This document shows, in pieces, positions 36,572-45,510 of a DNA stretch of 64,000 nucleotides. The position numbers and the translations under genes were made by a program. A model generated the notes under the pieces. It ran no database searches. It had not been told where the DNA came from and was given only the letters and a program-made list of their open reading frames with translations. The DNA comes from Seonamhaeicola sp. ML3 (lineage in GTDB: Bacteria > Bacteroidota > Bacteroidia > Flavobacteriales > Flavobacteriaceae). The stretch spans positions 1,364,001-1,428,000 of the forward strand of contig NZ_CP096884.1 in the NCBI RefSeq assembly GCF_023273855.1, written 5' to 3'. Position 1 is the stretch's first letter; each line of letters starts with the position of its first letter.

Positions 36572-36988
36572 ATGTTTTCCGAAAATAAAAAAAATAAAAT
36601 GGTAGAAAACACATCGAGTCAAAATATTATTGCTCAAGGCACTACTATCGTTGGGGACTTCTCTAGTCAAGGTGATTTTAGAATAGATGGTACAATAGAA
36701 GGTAATGTAAAAACCAGTGGCAAAGTAGTCGTTGGTAAATCGGGTTTAATTAAAGGTACCCTAGAAGGAACTGATGCTTATTTTGAAGGCGCTTTTTCTG
36801 GGAAGTTATCATTATCCGGAACATTAACTCTAAAGTCTTCTGCACAAATAGATGGCGATGTTGAAGTTGGTAAACTTGCCGTAGAACCCGGAGCAACTTT
36901 TAATGTAACTTGCGTTATGAAAGGAACTGTTAAAGAAATAAATAACAGTGGGCAAACAAGAAGACAACAAACCGAAAAAACAGCTTAA
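36572..36988 (+). CDS. Bactofilin (polymer-forming cytoskeletal protein)
   Basis: A 138-residue protein with the bactofilin beta-helix at about residues 18-115: IIAQGTTIVGDFSSQGDFRI, GTIEGNVKTSGKVVVG, and GDVEVGKLAVEPGATF mark successive turns with the usual GxxxGxI spacing. Short polar tails flank it. Bactofilins polymerise at the membrane without nucleotide and organise envelope enzymes. A second ATG at 36599 is possible. The last 41 bp overlap the AtpZ-like gene in another frame, which links it to the ATP synthase region. Confidence 0.9.
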   Translation: MFSENKKNKMVENTSSQNIIAQGTTIVGDFSSQGDFRIDGTIEGNVKTSGKVVVGKSGLIKGTLEGTDAYFEGAFSGKLSLSGTLTLKSSAQIDGDVEVGKLAVEPGATFNVTCVMKGTVKEINNSGQTRRQQTEKTA

Positions 36989-37178
36989 CCCTTACCTTAG
37001 GTTTACATCTGTAGCTTTTCAAATGGGTATAACCATTTATTTGGGCAACCTGTTGGGTAAATGGCTAGACTCTAAATACGACAAAACCTTTTGGGAGTCT
37101 ACGGTAACCTTGTTTGCTGTTTTTTTGGCCATGTACCAAGTAATTTCTCAAGTATTAAAAATATCTAAAGACAAATGA
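36948..37178 (+). CDS. AtpZ/AtpI-like small membrane protein
   Basis: A 76-residue protein with two membrane helices (LRFTSVAFQMGITIYLGNLLG and the FAVFLAMYQVISQVL region) separated by KWLDSKYD. The GxxLGxWLD pattern identifies the AtpZ/AtpI (F0F1-ATPase subunit) family, which helps assemble the c-ring or transport Mg2+/Ca2+. The start is GTG 36948, inside the bactofilin gene. It overlaps the next gene by 4 bp. Confidence 0.82.
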   Translation: MGKQEDNKPKKQLNPYLRFTSVAFQMGITIYLGNLLGKWLDSKYDKTFWESTVTLFAVFLAMYQVISQVLKISKDK

Positions 37179-37564
37179 GCAAAACATTATTAATCTACTT
37201 AATAGTGTTTGTAACACTTTTTTTTTCAGCTAATTACCTTCATCAATATATATTGGACGGGAGTTCATCTGTAATCAGGTTTGACTTAAAGCCCGTTTAT
37301 ATCTTTTTTTCACTGTTTTCGTTATTTATATGTGTCGTTTTTCAGTTTTTAAGACTGGTAAAAAAGGCTAAAGACCAATTAGGGTTCATTTATTTAGGAA
37401 CTTTGGTTTTGAAGATGATTTTTTTCTCAATTGTTTTTAAAAAAGAGGTGCTTGATTTACCCGATTTAACAAAGATTGAAAGCATAAATTTGTTAATCCC
37501 TCTATTTATTTTTCTGTTTGTTGAAGTGTATTTTATTGCTAAAATTTTACAACAGAAAAAGTAG
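37175..37564 (+). CDS. DUF6168-like membrane protein (ATP synthase operon)
   Basis: A 129-residue protein with four hydrophobic helices and short loops. It overlaps the AtpZ-like gene by 4 bp (ATGA) and lies before atpB. By size, topology and position it corresponds to the Flavobacteriia DUF6168 family and may play the AtpI-like role. No sequence motif indicates a catalytic function. Confidence 0.65.
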   Translation: MSKTLLIYLIVFVTLFFSANYLHQYILDGSSSVIRFDLKPVYIFFSLFSLFICVVFQFLRLVKKAKDQLGFIYLGTLVLKMIFFSIVFKKEVLDLPDLTKIESINLLIPLFIFLFVEVYFIAKILQQKK

Positions 37565-37588
37565 ATTGCATTAAAGCAAAAAAAATAG

Positions 37589-37617
37589 TTGTTTTTTCAT
37601 TTATTTACGTACTTTTG
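37589..37617 (+). promoter_or_regulatory. Strong promoter of the atpB-E-F-H-A-G operon
   Basis: TTG (37589-37591), an 18-nt spacer and TACTTTTG (37610-37617) give a full Bacteroidota -33/-7 match. The leader to ATG 37646 would be about 22 nt. This separates atpB from the atpZ-like pair. Confidence 0.72.
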
Positions 37618-37645
37618 CGCAGAATTTAGAAAGCGTAATTTTACA

Positions 37646-38779
37646 ATGAAGATTGCTTATAAATCTAATCTAATCGCTACAATTGTACTTGTAGCCCTAT
37701 TTACAGTTAATTGTTTTGCTCTAGGAGAAGACAAAAAACACGATTCTCAAGACGATGGAGGTCAGGTAGACACCAAAGAAGAAGTAGAAGCCTACATTCT
37801 TCATCACCTCAAAGACTCCCATGATTTTCACTTGTTTTCATACACAGATTCACATGGCGAAAGAAAGCATGTTGGTTTTCCTTTACCGGTAATCCTATGG
37901 ACAAGCAATGGATTAACGTCTTTTATGTCTTCAGAGTTTCATCACAATGATGATGGTCATGTTCTTGTTGAAAAGAATGGTGTGAAATTGGCTAAGATTC
38001 ACGGTAAAATATTTGAGCTTGATAACGGCGCATCTGCATTAAGTTTTGATGACCACCATCACGCTACTAACGCACATAAAGTTTTTGACTTATCAATCAC
38101 TAAAAGTGTAGTTGGTATTTTACTAATAGGTTTATTAATGTTCTTAGGGTTCTCTTCTTTGGCTAGACAGTACAAATCAAAAAAGATTCCTACTGGTTTT
38201 GGTCGTGTTTTAGAGCCATTAGTAATTTATGTAAGAGACGAAATTGCCAAACCAAATATTGGTGAAAAAAAATATAGAGCATTTACAGGGTACTTATTAA
38301 CTGTATTCTTCTTCATATGGATATTAAACCTTATGGGTTTAACACCACTTGGGTTTAATGTTACTGGACAGTTAGCTGTAACAGCTTGCTTGGCCATCTT
38401 TACATTGATCATATATACATTTAAAGGTAACAAAGAATATTGGGGTCACGTATTATGGATGCCAGGTGTTCCATTATTTGTTAAGCCGGTTTTGGCTTTA
38501 ATAGAATTAGCGGGACACTTTTTAATTAAGCCTTTCTCATTATTAGTGCGTTTGTTTGCAAACATTTCTGCAGGACATATCGTTGTAATGAGTTTAATTG
38601 CTATCATGTTCACATTAAAAAGTGAATTGACAGTTGGAGGAGCTACTGCTCTTTCGTTAGTGTTGTCGTTTTTTATAACGTTAATTGAGGTGTTAGTGGC
38701 CTTCTTACAAGCCTATATCTTCACAATGCTATCGGCATTGTTTATTGGTATGGCTGTAGCAGAGCACGATCATCATTAA
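37646..38779 (+). CDS. atpB: ATP synthase F0 subunit a
   Basis: A 377-residue subunit a, the stator half of the proton channel. The essential Arg is in SLLVRLFANISAGH (about residue 309). The N-terminus differs from most subunits a: a signal-peptide-like hydrophobic segment (residues 9-27) is followed by a long acidic and His-rich region (for example HHLKDSHDFHLF and DDHHHATNAH) before the first channel helix near residue 150. The protein ends EHDHH. I chose ATG 37646 downstream of the promoter rather than a TTG at 37589 that overlaps it. Confidence 0.95.
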   Translation: MKIAYKSNLIATIVLVALFTVNCFALGEDKKHDSQDDGGQVDTKEEVEAYILHHLKDSHDFHLFSYTDSHGERKHVGFPLPVILWTSNGLTSFMSSEFHHNDDGHVLVEKNGVKLAKIHGKIFELDNGASALSFDDHHHATNAHKVFDLSITKSVVGILLIGLLMFLGFSSLARQYKSKKIPTGFGRVLEPLVIYVRDEIAKPNIGEKKYRAFTGYLLTVFFFIWILNLMGLTPLGFNVTGQLAVTACLAIFTLIIYTFKGNKEYWGHVLWMPGVPLFVKPVLALIELAGHFLIKPFSLLVRLFANISAGHIVVMSLIAIMFTLKSELTVGGATALSLVLSFFITLIEVLVAFLQAYIFTMLSALFIGMAVAEHDHH

Positions 38780-38809
38780 TATAAAGAGTTTGTTTAATTT
38801 TAAATTTAA

Positions 38810-39010
<201 letters not shown>

Positions 39011-39030
39011 TCCGAATCAAAAACAAAGAA

Positions 39031-39067
39031 CATGATCCTGCAACGGTTGGTTGCAGGGCATGTTTTT
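39031..39067 (+). terminator. Terminator-like hairpin between atpE and atpF
   Basis: CCTGCAAC (39037-39044) and GTTGCAGG (39050-39057) form a perfect 8-bp stem with loop GGTTG. CATG on both sides extends it across a small bulge, and TTTTT follows (39063-39067). It probably acts as a partial terminator or a 3' protecting hairpin inside the operon. Confidence 0.7.
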
Positions 39068-39109
39068 AAATTAAACAATATTTTAAAGGAAATAAATTAG
39101 TTACATAAA

Positions 39110-39610
39110 ATGGAAACATTATTAAACGATTTTTCACCAGGATTATTTGCAGTTCAAACAATCTTATTGTTAGGGTTAATCTTTTTAATGGTAAAATTTG
39201 CTTGGAAACCAATTCTTAACTCTTTAAATGATAGAGAAGAAGGTATCCAAAATGCATTAGATGCAGCAGAGAATGCCAAAAAGGAAATGGAAAACCTTCA
39301 GGCGGATAATCAAAAGTTGCTAAATGAAGCCAGAGCAGAGCGTGAGGAGATGCTTAAAGAAGCTAGAGAGATGAAGAACAAAATGATTGAGGATGCTAAG
39401 GAAGAAGCAAATGAAGCAGCTTCTAAATTAATGGCTCAAGCTCAAGCAACTATTGAAACTGAAAAGAAAGCGGCTATTTCTGAGTTAAAATCCCAAGTGG
39501 CAAATTTATCAATAGAAATTGCTGAAAAAGTAGTACGTGAAGAATTATCTAACAAAGACAAACAAGTAAAATTGGTTGAGTCTATGTTAGGTGAAGCAAC
39601 TTTAAACTAA
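39110..39610 (+). CDS. atpF: ATP synthase F0 subunit b
   Basis: A 166-residue peripheral stalk protein: an N-terminal membrane helix at about 10-30 (PGLFAVQTILLLGLIFLMV) and then a long charged coiled coil rich in Glu, Lys and Ala up to about residue 150. It links the membrane sector to F1 through subunit delta, whose gene starts 6 bp after the stop. The 99-bp space before it contains the atpE hairpin and a purine-rich AAAGGAAAT stretch. Confidence 0.95.
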   Translation: METLLNDFSPGLFAVQTILLLGLIFLMVKFAWKPILNSLNDREEGIQNALDAAENAKKEMENLQADNQKLLNEARAEREEMLKEAREMKNKMIEDAKEEANEAASKLMAQAQATIETEKKAAISELKSQVANLSIEIAEKVVREELSNKDKQVKLVESMLGEATLN

Positions 39611-39616
39611 TTTATA

Positions 39617-40153
39617 ATGGCAGGAACTAGAGCAGCAATACGTTACGCAAAGGCGGCACTTAGTTTAGCTAGCGATCAAAAAGCAGCCGAGGCTGTGAAT
39701 AAAGATATGGTTGCTATTGCAAAGACCATTTCTGAAAATGATGAATTAGACCAAGTTTTTAAGAGCTCTGTCATCAAATCAGATGTAAAGAGTGCGGCAT
39801 TAGCTAAGATTTTCCCAAAGCTTAATAAAATCAGTTTAGGATTATTTGATGTTTTAGTATCAAATAAAAGAATTGACCTTATAGGAAGTGTTGCTGAAAA
39901 ATATACCGTATTATTTGATGAGCTTAACGGTAAAGAAGTGGCTCAGGTTACTACTGCGGTTCCTATGACCAAAGATCTTGAAATTAAGGTTTTAGCTAAA
40001 ATTAAGGAACTTACAAGTAAAGCCGTAGAGCTAGAAAACATCGTAGACGAAAGCATTATTGGAGGCTTCGTTCTACGTATAGGAGACAAGCAGTATAATG
40101 CTAGTGTCCAAAACAAATTAAACAAGTTAAAAAGAGAATTTTCATTAAACTAA
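39617..40153 (+). CDS. atpH: ATP synthase F1 subunit delta
   Basis: A 178-residue OSCP/delta subunit. The start TRAAIRYAKAALSLA corresponds to the conserved xxRYAxAL motif, and the C-terminal DESIIGGFVLRIGDKQYNAS matches the family signature (GGxxxxIGdxxxDxS). It holds the top of the F1 head to the stalk. It lies between atpF and atpA, with gaps of 6 and 27 bp. Confidence 0.95.
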   Translation: MAGTRAAIRYAKAALSLASDQKAAEAVNKDMVAIAKTISENDELDQVFKSSVIKSDVKSAALAKIFPKLNKISLGLFDVLVSNKRIDLIGSVAEKYTVLFDELNGKEVAQVTTAVPMTKDLEIKVLAKIKELTSKAVELENIVDESIIGGFVLRIGDKQYNASVQNKLNKLKREFSLN

Positions 40154-40180
40154 GATAGTTTTATCTAAATAAGTAAAAAG

Positions 40181-41761
40181 ATGGCAGAAGTAAAACCAGC
40201 TGAAGTATCAGCAATCTTAAAGCAACAACTAGCAGGATTTGAGGCGACTGCTTCGTTAGAAGAAGTAGGAACTGTGTTAACTGTTGGTGATGGTATTGTA
40301 CGTGCATACGGATTATCTAACGCACAGTATGGTGAGTTAGTGGAGTTTGAAGGCGGACTAGAAGGTATTGTACTTAACCTTGAAGAAGATAATGTTGGTA
40401 TCGTATTATTAGGTGCTTCAACAGGAGTAAAGGAAGGGTCTACTGTGAAACGTACTGATAAAATTGCTTCCATAGATGTTGGAGAAGGCATTGTTGGTCG
40501 TGTAGTTGATACATTAGGAAATCCTATCGATGGTAAAGGAGCCATTGTTGGTGATACTTATCAAATGCCACTAGAGCGTAAAGCTCCTGGGGTTATTTAC
40601 AGAGAACCAGTAACAGAACCATTACAAACTGGTATCAAATCTATTGATGCTATGATTCCTGTAGGTCGTGGTCAACGTGAGCTTGTAATTGGTGACCGTC
40701 AAACTGGTAAAACAACAGTTTGTATTGATACTATCTTAAATCAAAAAGAGTTTTACGATGCAGGTGAGCCTGTATATTGTATATATGTTGCTGTAGGTCA
40801 AAAAGCATCTACTGTAGCAAGTATAGCTAAAGTATTAGAAGAAAGAGGTGCTTTGGCTTATACAACTATTGTTGCAGCAAATGCATCAGATCCTGCGCCA
40901 ATGCAGGTATATGCTCCTATGGCAGGTGCCGCTATTGGTGAGTATTTTAGAGATACTGGTCGACCAGCATTGATTATTTATGATGATTTATCTAAACAAG
41001 CAGTAGCATATCGTGAGGTATCTTTATTATTACGTCGTCCACCGGGACGTGAGGCGTATCCTGGAGACGTTTTCTACTTACACTCTAGATTATTAGAGCG
41101 TTCTGCAAAAGTTATCAATGATGATAATATTGCTAAAGAGATGAACGATTTACCAGACTCTTTGAAACCAATGGTAAAAGGAGGAGGTTCTTTAACGGCT
41201 CTACCAATTATTGAAACACAAGCAGGTGATGTATCAGCATATATTCCAACAAACGTAATTTCTATTACAGACGGGCAGATATTCTTAGATGGTGATTTAT
41301 TTAACTCTGGTGTACGTCCAGCTATTAACGTAGGTATTTCTGTATCTCGTGTTGGTGGTAATGCTCAGATTAAATCAATGAAGAAAGTATCTGGTACTTT
41401 AAAATTAGATCAAGCGCAGTTCCGTGAGTTAGAAGCTTTTGCTAAGTTTGGATCAGATTTAGATGCTGTGACTTTAAATGTAATAGAAAAAGGTAAACGA
41501 AATGTTGAAATCTTAAAGCAAGCTCAAAACGACCCGTTTACTGTTGAGGATCAAGTTGCAATTATCTATGCAGGTTCTAAAAACTTATTAAAAGATGTAC
41601 CTGTAGATAAAGTAAAAGAATTTGAAAGAGATTTCATAGAGTTCTTAAATGCTAAGCATAGAGGTGTTTTAGACACTTTAAAAGCAGGAAAATTAACTGA
41701 TGAGGTTACAGATACCTTAACCAGTGTTTGTAAGGACTTAGCAGGTAAGTACAAAGCGTAA
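40181..41761 (+). CDS. atpA: ATP synthase F1 subunit alpha
   Basis: A 526-residue alpha subunit carrying the non-catalytic nucleotide sites: P-loop GDRQTGKTT (about residues 168-176), [16 protein letters not shown] and the [21 protein letters not shown] signature (abridged core [16 protein letters not shown]). The codon use shows a strong preference for a few codons, as expected in a highly expressed gene. A pair of palindromes separates it from atpG. Confidence 0.98.
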   Translation: MAEVKPAEVSAILKQQLAGFEATASLEEVGTVLTVGDGIVRAYGLSNAQYGELVEFEGGLEGIVLNLEEDNVGIVLLGASTGVKEGSTVKRTDKIASIDVGEGIVGRVVDTLGNPIDGKGAIVGDTYQMPLERKAPGVIYREPVTEPLQTGIKSIDAMIPVGRGQRELVIGDRQTGKTTVCIDTILNQKEFYDAGEPVYCIYVAVGQKASTVASIAKVLEERGALAYTTIVAANASDPAPMQVYAPMAGAAIGEYFRDTGRPALIIYDDLSKQAVAYREVSLLLRRPPGREAYPGDVFYLHSRLLERSAKVINDDNIAKEMNDLPDSLKPMVKGGGSLTALPIIETQAGDVSAYIPTNVISITDGQIFLDGDLFNSGVRPAINVGISVSRVGGNAQIKSMKKVSGTLKLDQAQFRELEAFAKFGSDLDAVTLNVIEKGKRNVEILKQAQNDPFTVEDQVAIIYAGSKNLLKDVPVDKVKEFERDFIEFLNAKHRGVLDTLKAGKLTDEVTDTLTSVCKDLAGKYKA

Positions 41762-41772
41762 TCAAAGATGTG

Positions 41773-41840
41773 TCTTCCTGAACTCGTTTCAGGATTTCAT
41801 AATTTATTCAATATAGATTCTGAAATAAATTCAGAATGAC
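41773..41840. repeat. Paired inverted palindromes (REPIN-like unit) between atpA and atpG
   Basis: Two hairpins face each other. The first has arms TCCTGAA (41776-41782) and TTCAGGA (41788-41794). The second has arms ATTCTGAA (41817-41824) and TTCAGAAT (41830-41837). The unit begins with GTC and ends with GAC, so the two halves are mirror images. The length is 68 bp. Neither has a T-tract. Confidence 0.7.
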
Positions 41841-41851
41841 AAATAGAGAAT

Positions 41852-42712
41852 ATGGCGAATTTAAAAGAAATACGTAACAGAATATCATCGGTGTCTTCAA
41901 CCATGCAGATAACCAGTGCCATGAAAATGGTATCTGCTGCAAAGTTAAAGAAAGCACAAGATGCTATTACTGCTATGCGTCCTTATTCAGATAAATTAAC
42001 AGAGCTTTTACAAAGTTTAAGCGCAAGTTTAGATGCTGATTCAGGAAGTATGTTTTCTGAGCAACGTGAAGTAAAGAAAGTGCTTATAGTAGCTATTACT
42101 TCTAATAGAGGTTTATGTGGTGCTTTTAACTCTAACATTATTAAAGAAGTAACTAGGTTAGCTAATGAAACTTATGCTAATCAAGAGGTTTCTTATTTGG
42201 CCGTTGGTAAAAAATCTAACGATGCGTTTAAGAAAACAGGTCAAATTATTGCAAATCATAGTGATGTTTTCGATGATTTAACGTTTGATAATGTTGCTGA
42301 CATTGCTCAAGATTTAATGAATAAGTTTGTTGAAGGTGAGTTCGATAAAATCGAATTGGTTTATAACAGATTTAAAAATGCGGCCACGCAATTAGTAACA
42401 ACCGAGCAGTTCTTGCCGATTGTACCTGTAGAAGGCGAATCGAGTGTTAGCGGAGATTATATCTTCGAACCTTCTAAAGTAGAGATTGTAGAACAGTTGA
42501 TTCCAAAGTCTTTAAAAACGCAAATGTACAAAGCTGTAAGAGATTCGTTTGCTAGTGAACACGGTGCTCGTATGACAGCTATGCACAAAGCAACCGATAA
42601 CGCAACCGAGTTAAGAGACCAGTTGAAATTAACTTACAACAAAGCACGTCAGGCTGCAATTACCAACGAAATTTTAGAGATTGTTGGTGGTGCGGAAGCA
42701 TTAAACAATTAA
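41852..42712 (+). CDS. atpG: ATP synthase F1 subunit gamma
   Basis: A 286-residue rotor shaft subunit. The N-terminal MANLKEIRNRISSVSSTMQI and KMVSAAKLKKA helix, the central ITSNRGLCGAFN motif and the C-terminal NKARQAAITNEILEIVGGAEAL helix match gamma subunits. It is the last gene of this operon; the beta and epsilon genes that follow in many other bacteria are absent here. A terminator follows after about 40 bp. Confidence 0.97.
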   Translation: MANLKEIRNRISSVSSTMQITSAMKMVSAAKLKKAQDAITAMRPYSDKLTELLQSLSASLDADSGSMFSEQREVKKVLIVAITSNRGLCGAFNSNIIKEVTRLANETYANQEVSYLAVGKKSNDAFKKTGQIIANHSDVFDDLTFDNVADIAQDLMNKFVEGEFDKIELVYNRFKNAATQLVTTEQFLPIVPVEGESSVSGDYIFEPSKVEIVEQLIPKSLKTQMYKAVRDSFASEHGARMTAMHKATDNATELRDQLKLTYNKARQAAITNEILEIVGGAEALNN

Positions 42713-42719
42713 ATATTAT

Positions 42720-42736
42720 GCTGAACTTGTTTCAGT
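42720..42736 (+). repeat. Single CTGAA/TTCAG palindrome after atpG
   Basis: GCTGAA (42720-42725), loop CTTGT and TTCAG (42731-42735). The loop and arms agree with the first half of the unit at 41773 (same family, one-sided). Confidence 0.55.
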
Positions 42737-42749
42737 ATTTCGAAATATT

Positions 42750-42779
42750 AAGCCTTACCATATTGGTAAGGCTTTTTTT
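42750..42779 (+). terminator. Intrinsic terminator of the atp operon
   Basis: GCCTTACC (42752-42759), loop ATATT and GGTAAGGC (42765-42772), followed by TTTTTTT. A classical rho-independent terminator. Confidence 0.9.
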
Positions 42780-42828
42780 ATGGCATCCATTTTGTTATTG
42801 TTATATTTAAAAAACAGAATTGAATATT

Positions 42829-43332
42829 ATGAAGTTAATTAAACAGATTACTTTTTTCACTTTATTATCTTTAGTTATGATGAGTTTTTCCCAATGTGCA
42901 AGTACAAAAAAGCTAGAAAGTGAAACGACATTAGATATTAAGGAAGTGTTTTATAAGGAATGGTCAAATCCAGCAAGATACACAGGTTCTGGAATGAATT
43001 TATATGTAATTGTACCTTCAGACTTTAATCAGGAAATCACTTTAGACAGTGTTTATTTCAGGAATAAGCAAGTAAAATTGGAATATGCCAAGGAGAATGT
43101 TTACGTGGGTAAATTTGAAACGGAAAAGAATAAACCTCAGGACATTGTGATGAGTTCAGACCCTAAGGCTGAGTATGGCAATGCTTTCCCGAAAATTAAT
43201 AAGTTGTTTCCTTTCGAATTAAAAGAAGATGAATGTGTTATAAGTTACAAAGAAGGTAAAAAAACAAAATACGTTAAGTTACCAAACATAAAAAAGCGAC
43301 AAGCAAAGTCTACATTAGACCATCGTATGTAG
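42829..43332 (+). CDS. Small lipoprotein of unknown function
   Basis: A 167-residue protein. A signal peptide of about 20 residues ends SFSQC (lipobox, lipidated Cys) followed by ASTKK. The remainder is a short soluble, predicted beta-rich domain with no motif I recognise. I chose ATG 42829 rather than an in-frame TTG nine bases before. It stands alone between the atp terminator and the flippase gene. Confidence 0.75.
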   Translation: MKLIKQITFFTLLSLVMMSFSQCASTKKLESETTLDIKEVFYKEWSNPARYTGSGMNLYVIVPSDFNQEITLDSVYFRNKQVKLEYAKENVYVGKFETEKNKPQDIVMSSDPKAEYGNAFPKINKLFPFELKEDECVISYKEGKKTKYVKLPNIKKRQAKSTLDHRM

Positions 43333-43346
43333 AGGCACAGTTTATC

Positions 43347-43378
43347 TTTGGTTTACGTTAACTAAAAACGTATTTTTA
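43347..43378 (+). promoter_or_regulatory. Promoter upstream of the flippase gene
   Basis: TTTG (43347-43350), 20-nt spacer and TATTTTTA (43371-43378, one mismatch to TAnnTTTG). The leader to TTG 43398 is about 15 nt. Confidence 0.5.
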
Positions 43379-43397
43379 GCCCTATAAGAGTCAATCG

Positions 43398-44858
43398 TTG
43401 AGCGCACTTAAAACATTATTCAAACAAACGTTTATATATGGTTTAGCCACTGTGCTTCCTAGAATGTTGAGTTTTTTATTGGTGCCACTATATACAACCA
43501 ATGGCGTTTTATCTTCGGTATCCGAATATGGTGAAGTTTCAGTGATTTTTTCCTATTTTGTTTTGTTCAATGTTGTACTTGCTTATGGTATGGAAACCGC
43601 TTTTTTTAGGTTTTTTAATAAGGAAGATGATAAAAACAGTGTTATTGGTACTTCGGCGATTTCTTTGATTATTTCTTCAATAGGGTTTTTCATAATTGCT
43701 TTATTGTGTCAAGAAGAAATAGCTTCATTAATACATATATCTGCAAAATACATTAATCTAGTCATTTGGATTTTGTTGTTAGATGCTTTGGTTATTATTC
43801 CATTTGCTTGGTTAAGAGCAACGCAAAGACCAATGAGGTATGCGGTTATCAAAATATTGAATGTTGTCATTAATTTGGGTTTAAATCTATTCTTCCTTTT
43901 AGCTTTAAAAGACTTGGCAACTCCAGAATCTATCTTTAAAGGTATTTATAGACCTAACTTCGAAATCAATTACATCTTTATTGCGAATTTAGTTGCTAGT
44001 GCTGTTACGTTATTATTAATGTTACCGTTTTACGTGAAAGTGAACTACGAGTTTAATTCAGAATTGTGGAAACGAATGATGAAATATGCTTTACCTGTCC
44101 TAATTGCAGGTATAGCGTTTTCGATTAACGAAACTTTCGATAGAATCCTTTTGGACTATTTACTTCCAAAAGACATTGCAAAAACACAAATAGGGATGTA
44201 TTCGGCATGTTATAAGCTGGCATTATTCATGACCCTTTTTGCTACAGCTTATAGATTGGGTATAGAACCCTTTTTCTTTAGCCACGCAAAAACTGAAAAT
44301 CCGCAAAAAAACTACGCAAGGATATTAGAGTTCTTTGTAGCTCTAGGTGCTGTAATTTTATTGGGAGTTGTTGTTTTTGCAGATATTTTAAAACCCATTA
44401 TTGTTAGAAGTGAGGATTATTGGGAAGCCATGTGGGTTGTACCAATTATCTTATTAGCTAATTTTTGTTTAGGCATTTATCATAATCTATCCGTTTGGTA
44501 TAAAATTACAGATAGAACCAAATTTGGAGCTTATATTTCCATTATTGGAGCTGTAGTAACCCTTGTAATTAATTTAGGGTTCATAAAGTCTTACGGATAC
44601 AAGGCTTCAGCCATTGCAACTTTGGTTGCATATGGAATTATGATGCTGTTGTCATACCTATTAGGGCGAAAATATTACCCTATTCCATATAATTTAAAAA
44701 AGATAGGATTATATCTGGTTTTATCGATTCTTTTTTCAGGACTTTCATTCTACCAATTTAGAGCCAATTATATAGTTGGTATTTCTATGTTAATTGTATT
44801 TTTGGGTGTTATCTCGTTTTCAGAAAGAAATCAGATTAAACAATTGATAAAAAGATAA
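43398..44858 (+). CDS. Oligosaccharide flippase/lipopolysaccharide biosynthesis protein (MVF superfamily)
   Basis: A 486-residue protein with about 13-14 membrane helices. The N-terminus ([20 protein letters not shown], then LVPLYT and [30 protein letters not shown] in shortened form) is typical of the second Wzx-like family in Flavobacteriaceae, which is separate from the variable polysaccharide locus. The TTG start at 43398 agrees with the conserved beginning of the family. It is followed by dut and a nucleotidyltransferase, a conserved neighbourhood, so a role in a core lipid-linked glycan seems likely. Confidence 0.85.
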   Translation: MSALKTLFKQTFIYGLATVLPRMLSFLLVPLYTTNGVLSSVSEYGEVSVIFSYFVLFNVVLAYGMETAFFRFFNKEDDKNSVIGTSAISLIISSIGFFIIALLCQEEIASLIHISAKYINLVIWILLLDALVIIPFAWLRATQRPMRYAVIKILNVVINLGLNLFFLLALKDLATPESIFKGIYRPNFEINYIFIANLVASAVTLLLMLPFYVKVNYEFNSELWKRMMKYALPVLIAGIAFSINETFDRILLDYLLPKDIAKTQIGMYSACYKLALFMTLFATAYRLGIEPFFFSHAKTENPQKNYARILEFFVALGAVILLGVVVFADILKPIIVRSEDYWEAMWVVPIILLANFCLGIYHNLSVWYKITDRTKFGAYISIIGAVVTLVINLGFIKSYGYKASAIATLVAYGIMMLLSYLLGRKYYPIPYNLKKIGLYLVLSILFSGLSFYQFRANYIVGISMLIVFLGVISFSERNQIKQLIKR

Positions 44859-44868
44859 ATTAAGTCGT

Positions 44869-44912
44869 GCTGAAATAGTCTGCACCAAGAGCAGAATAAG
44901 TGAAGCATCTCA
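44869..44912 (+). repeat. Degenerate dispersed repeat between the flippase gene and dut
   Basis: The sequence starts GTCGTGCTGAA and ends AGCATCTC. These are the two ends expected of a GTCATGCTGAA...TTCAGCATCTC palindrome, with a disrupted middle. Probably a decayed copy; low certainty. Confidence 0.35.
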
Positions 44913-44922
44913 ACATATACTT

Positions 44923-45357
44923 ATGAAAATTAAAATAATAAATAAATCGAGTCACGATTTACCTCATTACGAAACCATTGCCTCGGCAGGAATGGATTTA
45001 CGAGCAAATATTGAAGATGCTATTACGTTAAAACCTTTAGATAGAACAATTGTTAAGACAGGGCTGTTTATTGAATTACCAATTGGATATGAGGCTCAGG
45101 TGCGTCCCAGAAGTGGTTTAGCAGCCAAAAAAGGAATTACCGTACTCAATGCGCCCGGAACTGTAGATGCTGATTATAGAGGCGAAATAGGCGTTATTTT
45201 GGTAAACCTTTCTAATGATGACTTTACCATTGAAAATGGAGAGCGCATTGCGCAGTTGGTCATTGCTAAACACGAGCGTGCAGAATGGGAAGAAGTTGAT
45301 GTACTGTCTTCTACAGATAGAGGAGCAGGTGGTTTTGGTAGTACAGGAGTGAAGTAA
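44923..45357 (+). CDS. dut: dUTP diphosphatase
   Basis: A 144-residue trimeric dUTPase, hydrolysing dUTP to dUMP and keeping uracil out of DNA. All five motifs are visible: [33 protein letters not shown] (catalytic Asp, uracil hairpin), GERIAQLVI and [10 protein letters not shown] (the C-terminal glycine-rich lid). Length is normal. It is separated from the downstream nucleotidyltransferase gene by the GIY-YIG insertion. Confidence 0.97.
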   Translation: MKIKIINKSSHDLPHYETIASAGMDLRANIEDAITLKPLDRTIVKTGLFIELPIGYEAQVRPRSGLAAKKGITVLNAPGTVDADYRGEIGVILVNLSNDDFTIENGERIAQLVIAKHERAEWEEVDVLSSTDRGAGGFGSTGVK

Positions 45358-45361
45358 ACCA

Positions 45362-45381
45362 ATTCCTGCGAAAGCAGGAAT
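45362..45381 (+). repeat. Dispersed palindrome, left of the GIY-YIG gene
   Basis: Perfect 8-bp arms ATTCCTGC (45362-45369) and GCAGGAAT (45374-45381) with a GAAA tetraloop. It starts four bases after the dut stop and is inverted relative to the copies at 45486 and 45842. Confidence 0.85.
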
Positions 45382-45485
45382 CTCATAATAAATAAACGTT
45401 TGACATTGGGGTGCCCGTATCTAAGCAAATAAACGTAGATGGATTTTATCAAATTTGGAAAAGAAGTACAACCTAAAAAAAGAGC

Positions 45486-45500
45486 TACCTGCTTTCGTAG
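45486..45500 (-). repeat. Direct-repeat copy A before the GIY-YIG start
   Basis: TACCTGCTTTCGTAG, 11 bases before the GIY-YIG ATG. It differs at one of 15 positions from the copy at 45842-45856. On the minus strand it carries the same GAAA loop as the left palindrome. Confidence 0.75.
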
Positions 45501-45510
45501 TCATTAGAGT

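Noticed and set aside
45399-45476. 27-codon open stretch upstream of the GIY-YIG gene that reads like protein (FDIGVPVSKQ, GFYQIWKRS)
   Set aside because: Too short, no start codon, and no family recognised; could be chance.
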